Below, piece by piece: positions 10,800-21,885 of a stretch of 64,000 bases of DNA (its first letter is position 1; each line of letters opens with the position of its first letter). The position numbers and the translations under genes were made by a program. The stretch is from Thereva unica (lineage: Eukaryota; Arthropoda; Insecta; Diptera; Therevidae), in assembly GCA_949987705.1 (NCBI GenBank), contig OX465282.1, forward strand, positions 38,962,039-39,026,038, written 5' to 3'. A model generated the notes under the pieces. That model was not told where the DNA came from. It ran no database searches and saw only the letters and a list, made by a program, of their open reading frames with translations.

Positions 10800-11440
10800 T
10801 CAAAATATAGCTTACACTAAGGTGTATTTCTATACAAAAAATTTGAGGTGTTTTTCATAAACAAATGCGAAATACTCAATTTTATTAATAAGAGTTTTCA
10901 TGGGGGTAGTTTTCCATCAAGTTAGAGGGTTAACTTTATCTTTATTGAGTTTGCCATACCCTAATTAGTTAAAGGCGACATTATTAGCGGTTGGTATCAG
11001 CTCTTCCGCAGCTAAACAGTTTTTTATATTGCGTACATTGAACGTTCGGCTTTTCAAGCACCTTAAAAGTTTATTTTAATAAGACCCCAATGTCGTCCTT
11101 ACTAAATTTTGGCATTATATGTACCTCTCTGCGGTAAGACCTATGGGGTGCGACAGCGAGGGAGGCCCGACCTTCGCTGGAAGGATGGCGTGGACCAGGT
11201 CGCTCAGAGTTTAGGGATGCCAAACTGGATGACATCGGCTCAGAATCGGGACCGGTGGAGAGAACAGTTGCGCGAGGCCAGGAGCGGATCCCGGTTGTAG
11301 AGCCGTTAAAGAAGAAGAAGATTATATGTACCTTAAGAGTGTATGCCCCAAATATAATTTTTTCAAAATTTTGATATTCCAAAAAGAAAATTTTCAAAAT
11401 GCCTGAAACAGTTTTATTATTACTAATAATGTTTACTTTC
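10800..11440 (-). repeat. Right copy of the long interspersed repeat (inverted relative to 2145-2570)
   Basis: Reverse complement of 2145-2570 by eye over most of its length, including the GACGACATTGGGGTCTTATT segment and the CAAAATTTTGAAAAAATTAT segment. It is interrupted by the LINE tail at 11127-11320. The differences between the copies suggest substantial age. Confidence 0.7.
11127..11320 (+). mobile_element. 194 bp 5'-truncated LINE tail with 13 bp TSD
   Basis: The segment is flanked by identical 13-mers ATTATATGTACCT at 11114-11126 and 11321-11333. It ends in (GAA/AAG)n, a simple-repeat LINE tail. The inserted sequence codes for the last residues of an endonuclease-RT protein (RQRGRPDLRWKDGVDQ, AQNRDRWREQLREA, stop at 11298-11300). 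The RPxLRW and RDRWR motifs are typical of the extreme C-terminus of RTE-like LINEs. It is a different subfamily from the 2.7-10.4 kb LINE, whose tail reads GRPRTTWRR. Most of the element was lost at insertion. Confidence 0.85.
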
Positions 11441-11589
11441 AACTTTCTATGTCAAATAGTTTTTGAACTAAACCAATTTAAGGAATTCAAAAATTCACAA
11501 AATTTAAAAAAATTTCGATTTTTTCGAAAATTTTTAACTAAAAAAATAGAAGTCCAATAAAACTGAAAAATTGTTTTTTTTCTTAGTTT

Positions 11590-12055
11590 CTAAAAAAAAT
11601 TTGTTTACATTTGTTAATACATGTAGATAAAACATCGTACTAAAACTAGATTTGGATTTCCATTACATTGACCAAACTGTAGCTATTTATATTTTATGCA
11701 ATGAAAGAAATTAAAAATTAAAAAAATGAAAAAAATATTATGATTTAACTATGAAAATAAAAATTAATTGGGATAAAATTAGATAAAGCGCAACCCAAGC
11801 TAGGTAGATTAAAAAAAAAATAATTTATACTTTTTAGTTCATGTTGTTAACGCATATTTAAAACTTTTTTTTTTATTTAATATATTTTACTTTATCTAAA
11901 AAACTTGTTTAAAAAAAAATTGTTTACATTTTTTAATACATGTAGATAAAACATCGTACTAAAATCTTTTTTGTTGAGGACGGCAAGGTATTTGGATTTC
12001 CATTACATTGACCAAACTGTAGCTATTTACATTTTATGCAACGAAAGAAGTCGTT
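11590..12055 (+). repeat. Direct duplication in AT-rich sequence
   Basis: About 130 bp at 11590-11720 recur at 11905-12055. Shared blocks are ACATGTAGATAAAACATCGT, TTTGGATTTCCATTACATTG and ACCAAACTGTAGCTATTTA. The second copy has an extra ~25 bp (TTGTTGAGGACGGCAAGG region). There is no gene between 11441 and 12357 that I can support. Confidence 0.7.
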
Positions 12056-12357
12056 AAAAAATTCTTCTTGAATTCTATTCGTTTATGTTAGATTACTTGG
12101 ATGAATAGAAATACACTTTGAGGCCACCAGATAAAGAAATTACGCGCGCCTTGTACAACTGAACTCTTTATTGTGGTAAACTACAATCTGTCACACAATG
12201 TTACATTTTAATTGGTTCACAATCTTACACTTAATTCACACTTTTACAAAAAAACATTTCAATAAAATAAATTTAATGGATGTTGCAAAATAAAAATAAC
12301 CGACAGTTTACATTCACACTGGTATCTTCTAAAACTATATTCTATACTTCTCCTTAA

Positions 12358-12756
12358 GCCCTTATGACACTCACTTTTTTTCGGCTGAAAAATCTGCTAA
12401 TTAGAGTGAGCCGTGATGTTAACATAGGAAATTTAAATTGGAGTGAGTGAAAAACAAATTTGACAAAATTGGAATGGAAAAATGGAATTGCCATATATAT
12501 TCTAGCAGTTCAGCTGGAAAATATGAAGAAAATTTTCAATATTTTTTGACAGTTCTTGATTTTTTAAGTGTGTATGGGTGTGTGAGCGTGTATTATAAGG
12601 TGATAACAGAACACAATTGAGATGGCACTGTCAAAGCTTATTTCAAAAATTATTAAGCTTATGTTATCCTTTTCTCGCAAACTCTTTCTACCTTTTTCGT
12701 ATAATTGGTTTTTCTAGCAGATTTATCAGCCGAAAAAAAGCGAGTGTCATAAGGGC
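12358..12756. mobile_element. 399 bp MITE with ~40 bp TIRs
   Basis: Left end GCCCTTATGACACTCACTTT and the reverse complement of the right end GCCCTTATGACACTCGCTTT continue to agree through TTTTCGGCTGA and AATCTGCTA, about 40 bp with few mismatches. Flanks ..CCTTAA and ATTACG allow a TTA duplication if each end carries one extra A. That would fit a PIF/Harbinger-type event, but it is not certain. No coding capacity. The following 12757-13460 shows no gene or repeat I can support. Confidence 0.75.
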
Positions 12757-13462
12757 ATTACGAAAACTCAAAACTCAAACTCAAAACCATTAATGACCAA
12801 TCACCTTTTCGAAGTCCTTTGTTAGATCACTGCACATTAAAGATTTTGTCATAAATTCGCGTGAAAATGAAATATTTATATGCAACACTTCAAAATATTT
12901 TAGCGACTTTGCGTCTTCAAATGCCAGAAATACCTATTTATTAAAAATTTGAACAATTAAAATAATTCTGACCCCATTTTCTTTATTTTTGCAGGTTATT
13001 TTATTGAAAAAACTTGAAGTACTACAAGAAGAAACAGCATATTTAGTGGAGTGCTTAAATGCATGATTTGTTCATAGTTTTAAAAATATCGTTTTAATAT
13101 GTATATGCCCGTTTTTAGCAAAAATGTGGTTGATTAAAGAAAGACAATTGTTGGTTAATAAGTAGAAAATGCCAGGACAGAGTGATTGAGAACATCTATA
13201 ATGCTTTTATTTAACTCCATAACACTGAGTCAAAAAGGTTTACGTACACCTTGTAAATTTTATAAAATTAGCTTACATGGCATCTCTTTTAAAATAAATG
13301 TGTGTTTTCTTACTATATGTTAAACATCTAGGTTCTAAGAATATATTTCCAAAAAACAAAGGTTTTCCAAAGTAACAGTAAAAAAATTACAAATATTCAA
13401 AGAAATAACAATGTGATATCATTAAAAACAATCATTACATTATCATTACAAGTTAGATCAAG

Positions 13463-13570
13463 ACGTTTTTATAATAGAGTAAACCCTTCTAACACAGAAG
13501 GCGCACATCTCAGCTGGGCCAAGAACTACTCAGCACAACCAAGCGCTGAGATGGGGACTTTTTATCTCCT
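13463..13570 (-). mobile_element. 3' end of the same LINE family as 7388-8810
   Basis: Read on the minus strand this ends with a CAGCTGAGATGTGCGCCTTC-type hairpin, then AGAAGGG and ACTCTATTAT. This parallels 8750-8806 (CAGCTGAGAAGTGCGCCTTC, AGAAGGG, ACTCTATTATTATT). It contains only 3' untranslated sequence, the usual outcome of abortive LINE insertion. Confidence 0.6.
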
Positions 13571-13644
13571 TCTTCGAGATGGTAAAAAATTAAATTGTTT
13601 CGATCTCTTCCACAATAATTAATAAAATAAGTTATGTTTAAATG

Positions 13645-13895
13645 AGGCGTGCAGTTGCAAAACCTACACTTTTTGAAAAAAATGAGTTAACGATGCCAAA
13701 TTACTCTTTAGGTTATGTTCTACCATTTGAACTATATTTTTGTTCAAAATTTGCTCATAAGGCGTATTTTTCCAGCTGTCAAACATCAATAGTTAATTCA
13801 AAAGCCAAAGAAAAGCCAAAGTAATTCAAAAGTTTTTGGCGTTTTTCTCAAAATTACTTAACTTGCAGTTAGCGAGTTTTGCAACTGCACGCCTC
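13645..13895. mobile_element. ~250 bp MITE with AGGCGTGCAGTTGCAAAAC ends
   Basis: The left end AGGCGTGCAGTTGCAAAACC and the right end reverse-complemented, GAGGCGTGCAGTTGCAAAAC, match. AAATG lies at both sides (13640-13644 and 13896-13900). A 60-codon open stretch inside (13642-13824) overlaps the repeats and has no recognisable motif, so I do not call a gene. Confidence 0.7.
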
Positions 13896-14097
13896 AAATG
13901 ATCTTTATTTAATAACTATTCACTAACTTTATAATAACTTTATAATAATAAAGTTTAGATAACTTAACTTATAATAAAATTAATATAAGTAGAGAGAGAA
14001 AACGCGGACGCGACCCGGAAATATGTTTTAGCTTTAAGAACTCGATTGGAACTCAACTTTACTTTTAATTCATTATGTTGATCAACCCTTGAGTGCA

Positions 14098-16420
14098 TTA
14101 ATAACACAGAAAAACAAAAAAAAAACGAAGTCCTGATACAGAAAGGTGAAGTACCTTCCGGTATGTTTTTCGGTGTGCTAAAAACGAATCTGAGGTCAGA
14201 ATTGACCCATCACCCTTAGATTTCGTCCCAGCACCCCCAGTATCCCCCAAAGGGTCAAAATTTTACTTTATATAAAAATTCAAAATAAATATCTCTTTCT
14301 AGGTTTCTCGGTGTGCTAAGTACGATTCGGAGGTCATAATTTACCCATCACCTTTAGATTTCGCCCCAACACCCCCAGGACCCCCAAAAGGGTCAACATT
14401 TTACTTTATATAAAAATTCAAAATAAATATCTCATTCTAGGTTTTTCGGTGTGCTAAGAACGATTCCGAGGTCATGGTTTACCCATAACTCTTAGATTTC
14501 GCCCCATATCCCCCCAGTACCCCCCGCCCCGCTAGGGCGTTTTGAAATTTTTTTGTTAGAGGTTTACATATTACCCTGTATTTTTGTAACCCTATTAAAT
14601 ATTTTTATGAATAAGGCAGCAATCTATGCAGAATACTCCCACCTATCTAAAACTGTAAAAATCAAGGTTTCAACGGGTCACAATTTTCCTAAATCAAAAT
14701 CCTTTTCTATTTTTTACGGTGATAACGATTCTTTTTTCCTCAAATTACCTGTGAAGTTGGTTTCGACGGTTTTTCATGGTCTGTTGTAGAGTTTCACGAG
14801 ATGCAACACTAGTGTTGCAGCTCTCGAACTGTCGCATGCGAGACAAGACAACATGCGAGACAACAGCTTCTGCCCCATGGCGAGAGTAGCGCGACAGTAA
14901 AAAATTTCTAGTCTCGCCGAGGCAACACTATAGAATGCGAGACTGTCGCGCTCCCGTTCGATCTCGCGGAATTTCCCAGTCGGTTAATTTTTCCCCGGAT
15001 TGTTGCGGGATTTCTCGATTCTATAGAAAGTAGAGTTTTATATTTTCGTTGGTAATATATTTATGAACTGGAAAACCCCAGTCTTCCAGAGTTTAAAGGT
15101 ACAAGCAAATCCCCAACACACCGGCGAGAGCGCGAGTTCACCCTTCTAAACATCCCATTGTCTCATCGAGAGAAGCGTCCCTAATCTAGTCACACTATTC
15201 TCGCGGAGACACTGGGTGGTGTGAATAAAAACTAAGTGAACACTCTGAGTGGATTCTCTTGAGAAGGGTATGTTGTCCAGAGTGAACACTAATTAGGAAG
15301 GAATAAAAATTCTCTTAAATCTTAATTTTATGTTGCATCTACGAAAAGAAATTCTTTTTCAATGTATTTTTTATATAGTTTAGATTTAGGGGTGGGATTA
15401 AAATAAAGTTCCCAATTTTTTTTTAGTAATATTTGAACAATTTTTAAATCTTTTTTCATATTCAACTTCAATTTTACCCCCTTAAAGGCACAAACAGATT
15501 GTTGCAGAGATCGTGGCGGCGGCCGCCTGTGAAGTAGTTTCCCATACATTTAAATTCTCCGCAGGGCATAAACAGAGGATGGGGGAGGTCGAGAGTGCAA
15601 CACTGACTCTCGCGAGAGTAACGCGATACTATCGCGACACAACACTGTAATATCACTGTTGCACTGGGGTGCGAGACAAGACAACAGTGGTCTGACTCTC
15701 GCGCAGCGAGATCGAGACCGCGGCCGACTGTTGTCTTGTCTCACTCTCGAGAAACTCTAGTCTGTTTTAGTTTCTCGTTTTAGCATCCAACAATAGTCTG
15801 CTAACATATTTACGTCCCATCTACCCTGGTATCTCCTCTCTCCTCTCCAGCCGCCGATACTGGGGTATCCCTCCCCTGCATCGTAAACTTCTTTTTGCAC
15901 ACCTGTGCCATGAAGGCATTGTCCCTCACCTAGGAACTTAGCCGGAAGGACCCGTTGCCCGCCTTCACCACGGGGAGGTGTCCCAGTTACAAAAGTAGAT
16001 ACAAAAGATGATAGAAAGGGAGCTTGGGAAATGTACGGTTTTGCTATTTGCGCTTGTATGAACTCGAAATTCTTCTATTAACTGAAAATTTAATTTTTAT
16101 ATATAGTAAAATTTTTACCCTTTGGGGGGCCCCCAGTACCCCGAAATTTGGGGCGAAATTTAAAGGTGATGGGTAAATTATGACCTCAGAATCGTACTTA
16201 GCACACCGAAAAACCTAGAAAGAGATATTTATTTTGAATTTTTATATAAAGTAAAATTTTGATCCTTTGGGGGGTACTGGGGGGTGCTGGGGCGAAATCT
16301 AAGGGTGATGAGTCAATTCTGACCTCAGATTCGTTTTTAGCACACCGAAAAACATACCGGAAGGTACTTCACCTTTCTGTATCAGGACTTCGATATTTTT
16401 GTGGTCCTGTGTAATTTAAT
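14098..16420. mobile_element. 2.3 kb TIR element with subterminal direct repeats
   Basis: The ends are inverted: GAAGTCCTGATACAGAAAGG near 14128, and its reverse complement near 16370-16393. Similarity extends outward through a CACAG-containing stretch, so the exact tips are uncertain. Inside the left end, units of about 160 bp repeat directly near 14165, 14310 and 14445. Each contains TCGGTGTGCTAA, GAGGTCA, a (C/T)CCAT segment and AGATTTCG. The right end has two such units in reverse (16140-16260 and 16265-16360). No transposase is visible. The interior is occupied by a hAT-like MITE. Confidence 0.75.
14787..15759. mobile_element. 973 bp hAT-like nonautonomous element, 8 bp TSD
   Basis: It starts TAGAGTTTCACGAGA and ends TCTCGAGAAACTCTA. 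The flanks GTCTGTTG (14779-14786) and GTCTGTTT (15760-15767) are 7/8 identical. The TIR fits the hAT tip rule YARNG and the duplication is 8 bp, both hAT hallmarks. Subterminal parts are rich in GAGACAAGACAACA, CTCGCGAGAG and similar palindromic words in both orientations, plausibly transposase-binding repeats. No transposase ORF was found. It lies within the 14098-16420 element. Confidence 0.75.
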
Positions 16421-16612
16421 AAGTTCACATGTTTAGCAAGTTCACACGTTCGTGCACCTGCAGTTCCTAGAACAGAAGATGTCAGCGAGACGCGGCTTGC
16501 AAAAGTTACTTGCGAAATCGTGTGAACCGATTTCGTGACATTATGGCAAAATTCAAATTGTGAAATTGAAGGGATGTCTCAAGGCTAATAATGTCTCATG
16601 CGAGTTATAGAA

Positions 16613-17383
16613 TTATAATATGGTTTTCTTAGGAGGAGTAACTATAACACCCACACTGTTAGTATGAGCCTCCGGCGAAACTATATTTATGTTTTCTCCG
16701 TTTTCCTCTCTATTTTTTACTCTTTTTGTAATTATTTTATATAATTTTGTTTTTATTACTATGGTAAGTATTACAAAAATAATGGAATTTGTCCCTATAT
16801 TAACAATGCTAAGCTTACTATTTCTATGCTTTATCCCTTCTTTATTGTTTATATTTTCAAAATATAAGTCATTTAGACTAAGTTCTTTATATATCGTGGG
16901 TTTAAAAGCAGAACTCACTAAGTCAAAACCCATAGTTTTTAGTAAATCGATATTGAAGATGTTTGTGTCTCTGAAAATTTTGTAATGGCATATAATAATA
17001 ATCGGCTCAGTATACATTGTTTTTTAGATTTCTTAGTTTAGTTTACAAAAGAATTGAAATAATTATTTAATTCTAATACTGGATTTTTAGATTAAAATAA
17101 AAAAACGTAACGAATTAGTGAGTTTTGGCAGAAATGATTTGGTAGTTTTGTGTCATTATGGACAAGGTAAATCCGAAACTAACCCCCTAAAAACCTTAAC
17201 AATATTAGTGTGCGGACTATAAGGTATTGCCAGTATAAAGTTGGCATTATAAGACTTACTTTAGTATAAAAAACTGAAAACTTGAAAAATTGTACTTAGT
17301 GAATTCTGCTTGTAAACCAACGATATCTTATTTTCTTTAGTTCTAGTTCAAAAATTAGAGACAATTATTTTATCCTGAACTAC
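16613..17383 (-). pseudogene. env: E1 env, C-terminal part with membrane anchor
   Basis: The open part 17017-16613 ends with a hydrophobic stretch of about 20 residues (centre SIIFVILTIVI) followed by a short basic tail, as expected for the anchor and cytoplasmic end of an errantivirus Env. Upstream, 17383-17018 carries degraded coding sequence with stops. The rest of the gene lies at 20300-21521 beyond the Helitron-like insertion. It is inactivated by that insertion and by stops. Confidence 0.65.
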
Positions 17384-17388
17384 CATAA

Positions 17389-20282
17389 AACCCGCGTGCC
17401 TTGCAACGCCTTTAAAAACTGTTTATCATGTGCAATGTTTTCCTTAAAAAAAAACCAACAAAAAAGTCAGCTGTTATTATCCCTAAAAAGGGTTTATTAT
17501 AGTGCATTTTTTTAATAAATATGGTAAACAAATTGCTGCGAATATCACCTCTGCTCAACAAATCTGCAAGTTTTGAAGCAGAGATTGGCATGTATATGTC
17601 ATCAAGAAAAGTGACATTTTAGGGTTTGACGAACGTTCGTTAAGTTTGTTCGCCTATTTACGTGGATGTAAGAAATTATGAAGCAATCACAAATGAATAT
17701 TAAATAAAGTGAATTTCGAGTCATTCAATTCTACGTGATTATAGGAATGCACTGTCAAAATTTCAGCCCTTCAGCTTCAGAGGTTTGGGTTAACCCCATT
17801 TCATCCCCTTAGGAGATGCATTTCGAGTAATCGCCTCTTAGTGGATGCCCACGTCATTATAGGGATGCACTGTCCTAATTTCAACCCTGTAGCTCCAGTA
17901 GTTTGGTAACCCCATTTCACCCCTTTAGGAGATGAATTTCTAAAAATCGTTTCTTAGTAAATGTCCACTTCATTATAGAGAAAATTTCAGCCGTTTAGCT
18001 CCAGCGGTTTGGCTTAACCCCATTTAACCCCCTTAGGGGATGAATTTCGAAAAATCGCCTTATAGTGGATGTCCACTCCATTATAGGGATGCACTGTTAA
18101 AATTTTAGCCCTATAACTTTAGCGGTTTGGATAAACCCCGTTTCACACCCTTAGGGGATGAATTTTGAAAAATCGCTTCTTAGTGGATGTTCACGCCATT
18201 ATATGGATGCACTGTCAAAATTTCAGCCTTATAACTCCAGCGGTTTGGGTAAACCCCCTTTCACCCCCTTAGGGGATGAATTTCGAAAAATCGCTCTTTA
18301 GTGGATGTAAACGTTATTATAGGGATGCACTGTCAAAATTTCAGCACTATAGCTTTAGCGGTTTGTAAAAACCCCATTTCACACCCTTAGGAGATGAATT
18401 TCGAAAAATCGCTCTTTAGTGGATGTAAACGTCATTATAGGGATGCACTGTCAAAATTTCAGCCTTATAGCTCCAGCGGTTTGGGTAAACCCCCTTTCAC
18501 ACCCTTAGGGGATGAATTTCGAAAAATCGCTCTTTAGTGGATGTAAACGTCATTATAGGGATGCACTGTCAAAATTTCAGCCCTATAGCGTTAGCGGTTT
18601 GTAAAAACCCCATTTCACACCCTTAGGGGATGAATTTCGAAAAATCGCTCTTTAGTGGATGTCCGCGTCATTATAGGGATTCACTGTTAAAATTTCAACC
18701 CAATAGCTCCAGCGGTTTGGATAAACCCTATTTCACCCCCTTAAGGGATGAATTTCGAAAAATCGCTTTATAGTGGATGTCCACTCCATTATAGGGATGC
18801 ACTGTCCAAATTTCAGCCCTATAGCTTTAGCGGTTAGTAAAAACCCTATTTCACACCCTTAGGGGATGAATTTCGAAAAATCGCTCTTTAGTGGATGTAA
18901 ACGTCATTATAGGGATGCACTGTCAAAATTTCAGCCTTATAGCTCCAGCGGTTTGGGTAAACCCCCTTTCACACCCTTAGGGGATGAATTTCGAAAAATA
19001 GCTCTTTAGTGGATGTAAACGTCATTATAGGGATGCACTGTCAAAATTTCAGCCCTATAACGTTAGCGGTTTGTAAAAACCCCATTTCACACCCTTAGGG
19101 GATGAATTTCGAAAAATCGCTCTTTAGTGGATGTCCGCGTCATTATAGGGATTCACTGTTAAAATTTCAACCCAATAGCTCCAGCGGTTTGGATAAACCC
19201 TATTTCACCCCCTTAAGGGATGAATTTCGAAAAATCGCTTTATAGTGGATGTCCACTCCATTATAGGGATGCACTGTCCAAATTTCAGCCCTATAGCTTT
19301 AGCGGTTAGTAAAAACCCTATTTCACACCCTTAGTGGATGAATTTCGAAAAATCGCTCTTTAGTGGATGTAAACGTCATTATAGGGATGCACTGTCAAAA
19401 TTTCAGCCCTATAGCGTTAGCGGTTTGTAAAAACCCCATTTCACACCCTTAGGGGATGAATTTCGAAAAATCGCTCTTTAGTGGATGTCCGCGTCATTAT
19501 AGGGATTCACTGTTAAAATTTCAACCCAATAGCTCCAGCGGTTTGGATAAACCCTATTTCACCCCCTTAAGGGATGAATTTCGAAAAATCGCTTTATAGT
19601 GGATGTCCACTCCATTATAGGGATGCACTGTCCAAATTTCAGCCCTATAGCTTTAGCGGTTTGTAAAAACCCTATTTGACACCCTTAGGGGACGAATTTC
19701 GAAAAATCGCTCTTTAGTGGATGTAAACGTCATTATAGGGATGCACTGTCAAAACTTCAGCCCTATAGCTTTAGCGGTTTGTAAAAACCCCATTTCACAC
19801 CCTTAGGGGATGAATTTCGAAAAATCGCTCCTTAGTGGATGTCCACGTCATTATAGGGATCCACTGTTAAAATTTCAACCCTATAGCTCCAGCGATTTGG
19901 ATAAACCCCATTTCACCCCCTTAAGGGATGAATTTCGAAAAATCGCTTTTTAGTGGATGTCCACGCCATTATAGGGATGCACTGTCAAAATTTCAGCCCT
20001 TTAGCTCCAGCGGTTTAGGTTGTGCGTTGTCTGTCAGTCATTACTTTTTATACAATAGAAAAAAAAGTAAAGATGAAAAATCTCCTTACGTTACAATTTA
20101 TTGAACCCCATTTCACCCCCTTCAACCCTTTTTTTTCTCCATAAAAAGTAGCCTATGTCCGTCTCCAAGGTCTAAACTATGTCTGTAGCAAATTTCATCA
20201 AAATCGGTTTAGTGGTTTAGGCGTGAAAGCGTAACAGACAGACAGACAGAGTTACTTTCGCATTTATAATATTAGTAAGGAT
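17389..20282 (+). mobile_element. 2.9 kb Helitron-like nonautonomous element carrying a minisatellite, inserted in E1 env
   Basis: Left boundary TAAAACCCGCGTGCCTTGC (also seen at 3974). The right end contains TAGGCGTGAAAGCGTAACAG, then (ACAG)n, then TTTCGCATTTATAATATTAG and TAAGGAT. No target duplication is visible where E1 env sequence resumes on either side. A dispersed element with internal minisatellite, no TSD and this conserved tail is typical of arthropod Helitron/Helentron-like (HINE-type) elements. I recall the GTAACAGACAGACAG...GCATTTATAATATTAG tail from such elements but cannot verify it here. There is no Rep/helicase gene. Confidence 0.65.
17744..20030 (+). repeat. Tandem array of about twenty 118 bp units
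   Basis: GGGATGCACTGTC recurs at 17862, 18086, 18204, 18322, 18440, 18558 (then a T variant at 18676), 18794, 18912, 19030 and so on to 19974. The step is 118 bp except for one shortened unit near 17980. Each unit holds TTCAGCCCTATAGCTCCAGC, a CCCCATTTCACCCCCTTAGG-type block, GGATGAATTTCGAAAAATCG and GTGGATGTCCACG variants. Variant units recur in order: the type starting CCGCGTCATTATAGGGATTC is at 18676, 19148 and 19502, four and three units apart. This shows segmental expansion of multi-unit blocks. Confidence 0.95.
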
Positions 20283-20299
20283 GGTTTGTTCGAAATTTA

Positions 20300-21521
20300 A
20301 CTTTATAGTATATTTATTTTGCAATTTTTAAATTTAATTAAATTGTTTCCGTATATATTAATATTCAATTTATTAAAATTATGCGTAACAGTAGTATCAG
20401 TCAGACCTTTAGTAATAATTATGCCGTTTTTTATTTCTTTAATTTCTTTGTCGAATTTAATTTCTTTGGTACAAGGAGCTTCTCTTAACATTGCTATGTT
20501 TTTAATACAAGGATCGGTAATGGGAATAAGGTATTTCTTTTTTCTTTAGGTTTTCTTTAACAGGATATTCATACGCGTTATTGCGTTCGTCGATAAGGAT
20601 TTCATTTGTATATAAGTGTTAGCTTTTATTTTGAGAATCGGGTATAGGTTCTATAAGGATTCTAGAAAATGATGTATTTAGCAGTTGGGGTATAAAAAGG
20701 GCTATGATAATCGAATCTTTTTAAGTCATTACTGAAGTTCTAATTCTTTGGTAACTGGTAATGTCTGATATAAATTTGAGTTCTTTTACATTAAGAATAT
20801 TTTTAGAGAGGATACCTAATTTGCTAGAAAATAAGACTTGTTCTATATCATCTATTTGATTCCTAAGTCATACTATATCATTATTAATTTGGTATGCGTC
20901 TATGGCCACGTTTACGCCCGAGTTACTTTAACTCTGTTAAACTAGCACTGTTTACTTAGCACCGTTTCTAGCAGGCCATTTTATAATTCACATTTTACAA
21001 CTAATAACAAGCAAAAATAATAACATTTCTCATTTTACAAATAACAAAAAGCTAAAAAATTAATAATAAAAAGAATGTCTTCTAAATTATTTGCTTACAA
21101 CAAAAATTTATAAGCAAACATCGATCCATTTTGACAGTACTGAGCTGTGCTACATTTTAGCTGAGCCAAAAAGCAGAAATAAGTTAGCTAACAGCGCTAA
21201 AAATATTGCTGGTTATGCCGGTGTTAACTTGCCTAACTCAGTTAAATTAACTTGGGCATAAACGCGGCCTATGTATTTTAGACCTTTACCTACTATCTCG
21301 AGGAGCCCACGTCTGTTTCTGTACTGTGGTTCAATGTTATATAACTTTGCCTCTAGTAAAATAAAGTTTTGGTTTAAGGTATTGTACATTGGCCTTAAAA
21401 GTGTACTCTTAGTTTCTAGCGCTACGAGATTATTTTTGAAGAAAAACTTCTTTAGGGACGTTTGCTTAAAAAAATTTACATGAGAGTGAATCAATTTCAT
21501 TCGTGTAACGCTCTCACACAT
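20300..21521 (-). pseudogene. env: E1 env, N-terminal and central part
   Basis: The open segment 21521-21213 ends shortly after a furin-like site and fusion-peptide-like stretch (RNRRGLLEIVGKGLKYIGR). That is the boundary between the two Env subunits in errantiviruses, whose Env is related to baculovirus F proteins. Degraded coding sequence continues (e.g. SGVNVAIDAYQINND, RNQIDDIEQVLFSSK, LGILSKNILNVKELKF). A second open part, 20491-20303, reads ...KNGIIITKGLTDTTV... The Helitron-like element interrupts the gene at about 20282. Several stops are present. The signal peptide was not identified with confidence. Confidence 0.7.
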
Positions 21522-21769
21522 GAAAAATCGTCAGAACTTTCGTATAACGATGGGAAAAGGGGCGGACGGGGTACAAGAGACGATTACACTCGGGGCTGTG
21601 TGTGCAACAGTTAAAATACACTCTGCCTTACTGCATAAATTTTCTGGCATGTTAGCTACGTTGTCGCCCAGACTTTGCTTTATCTCATTATAGGAATACA
21701 AATTCACCATTATGTAGAGGTGAATTATTTGAGATTTTTCTTGTGGTTTGGTCACTGGCCGGGCTTATG

Positions 21770-21885
21770 CCGCGGACACTTTGGAGTTGACTGACATGTT
21801 GGAAGCGGCATATACGACAAGAATTTTCGGCGCGCTTTTTGGCGTGGCCAAACATGTAGCACTGCCGGGAAGTTAGGTATAAACA
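21770..21885 (-). pseudogene. Possible zinc-knuckle fragment of a LINE ORF1
   Basis: One minus-strand frame reads RQCYMFGHAKKRAENSC, then RICRFQHVSQLQ. This resembles two worn CCHC knuckles of a Jockey-type ORF1. It is short and lies between E1 env and the gap where E1 integrase should be. Chance is possible. Confidence 0.25.

Noticed and set aside
14553..14789. 78-codon plus-strand frame in AT-rich sequence
   Set aside because: Low-complexity, inside a TIR element, no motif.
17744..20030. CRISPR-like or satellite centromeric array
   Set aside because: Units are contiguous 118 bp repeats with no spacers and are bounded by element ends; a minisatellite of a mobile element explains it.
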